Source: Synergistales bacterium (GTDB lineage: Bacteria > Synergistota > Synergistia > Synergistales > Aminobacteriaceae). From it: 5,360 nt of DNA. Both the position numbers and the translations under genes were made by a program. The notes beneath the pieces were generated by a model. That model saw only the letters and a list, made by a program, of their open reading frames with translations, did not search any database and had not been told where the DNA came from. The DNA is taken from contig BOCC01000134.1 in assembly GCA_026002715.1 (NCBI GenBank), positions 1 to 5,360 of the forward strand, given 5' to 3'. Shown here one piece after another: positions 5,316-5,360 of this stretch; within the stretch, counting starts at the first letter, position 1; each line of letters begins with the position of its first letter.

Positions 5316-5360
5316 GAACTCAGTGTATTGAGCAAACAGTTCTCTGTACAACCGCTCCAT
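5010..5360 (-). CDS. 3' end of a second Rpn-type gene, minus strand (partial at right edge)
   Basis: The frame reads from the right edge to a TAG at 5012-5010; 116 residues are seen. The ATG at 5360 is at the edge and is probably an internal codon of a longer gene. In order there is a helical lead (MERLYRELFAQYTEFKEGD), about ten four-residue units (GIEK, GIKE, GIEK, five GKAE, GRAE, GKVE), and a small C-terminal domain (MARKLLARGMTLLEVAEIAE, LPIDQLQ). That last part matches the plus-strand tails in pattern (AR-LL-RG, IAE, LP-DQ-Q) but is clearly diverged, so it is a separate paralogue and not a recent copy. As with the first gene, the nuclease core is outside the window and the Rpn call rests on the tail. 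It converges on the surface-protein gene and likely shares its terminator. Confidence 0.65.
   Translation of the reverse strand: MERLYRELFAQYTEFKEGDVMLQDRILTYSEEAAEKAELRGIEKGIKEGIEKGKAEGKAEGKAEGKAEGKAEGRAEGKVEKAFDMARKLLARGMTLLEVAEIAELPIDQLQILVPR
5131..5202 (-). repeat. 12-bp coding minisatellite, six units
   Basis: On the plus strand the unit is CCTTCGGCTTTA. Three units (5143-5178) plus 5179-5190 are identical, and the edge units (5131-5142 and 5191-5202) carry one to three changes. They encode the GKAE/GRAE run. The near-identity points to recent expansion, and unit changes stay in frame. Confidence 0.9.

Overview
The window comes from a bacterial chromosome. The main clue to the organism is the C-terminus of the large protein: a Gly-rich stretch, one Cys in a GGCNAG motif, a short hydrophobic helix and a KRRR cluster. 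This resembles the Synergist-CTERM type of sorting signal, so I favour Synergistota (anaerobic, gut or rumen-like). The strong AGGAGG ribosome sites, DUF6273-like domain and Clostridia-like signal peptide keep Clostridia open. The large gene is GC-rich and the flanks are more AT-rich.

Layout. Positions 1-299 hold the 3' end of a plus-strand gene of the Rpn type (PD-(D/E)XK recombination-promoting nuclease / putative transposase), cut by the window edge. A hairpin terminator follows at 331-369. Positions 391-679 hold a second, diverged copy of that same 3' end, closed by a terminator at 702-739. A probable extended -10 promoter (751-759) then opens a roughly 340-base leader. The leader carries a short ORF (859-1080) with 14 perfect AAGC units and an internal terminator-like hairpin (991-1035). 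The 1245-residue secreted surface protein (1105-4842) follows. A structured, probably bidirectional terminator (4905-4950) separates it from a convergent minus-strand gene (5360 to 5010), which is again an Rpn-type C-terminal end cut by the window edge.

Two ideas deserve attention. First, all three Rpn-type tails have a near-perfect Shine-Dalgarno site and an ATG just before a run of four-residue G-x-x-x repeats (5, 3 and about 10 units). This is the layout of the known gene-within-gene Rpn toxin/antitoxin systems, where the separately translated C-terminal part (RpnS) inhibits the full-length nuclease (RpnL). The middle copy has lost the nuclease part and would be a free-standing RpnS-like gene. 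Second, the AAGC tract lies inside a leader ORF that runs through an intrinsic-terminator hairpin just before the surface-protein gene. The three possible reading frames after the tract end at three very different places: before the hairpin, 24 bases before the gene, or overlapping the gene's start as ATGA. Slippage could therefore act as a three-state phase-variable attenuator. Both ideas are inferences from sequence layout; no expression data are available here.
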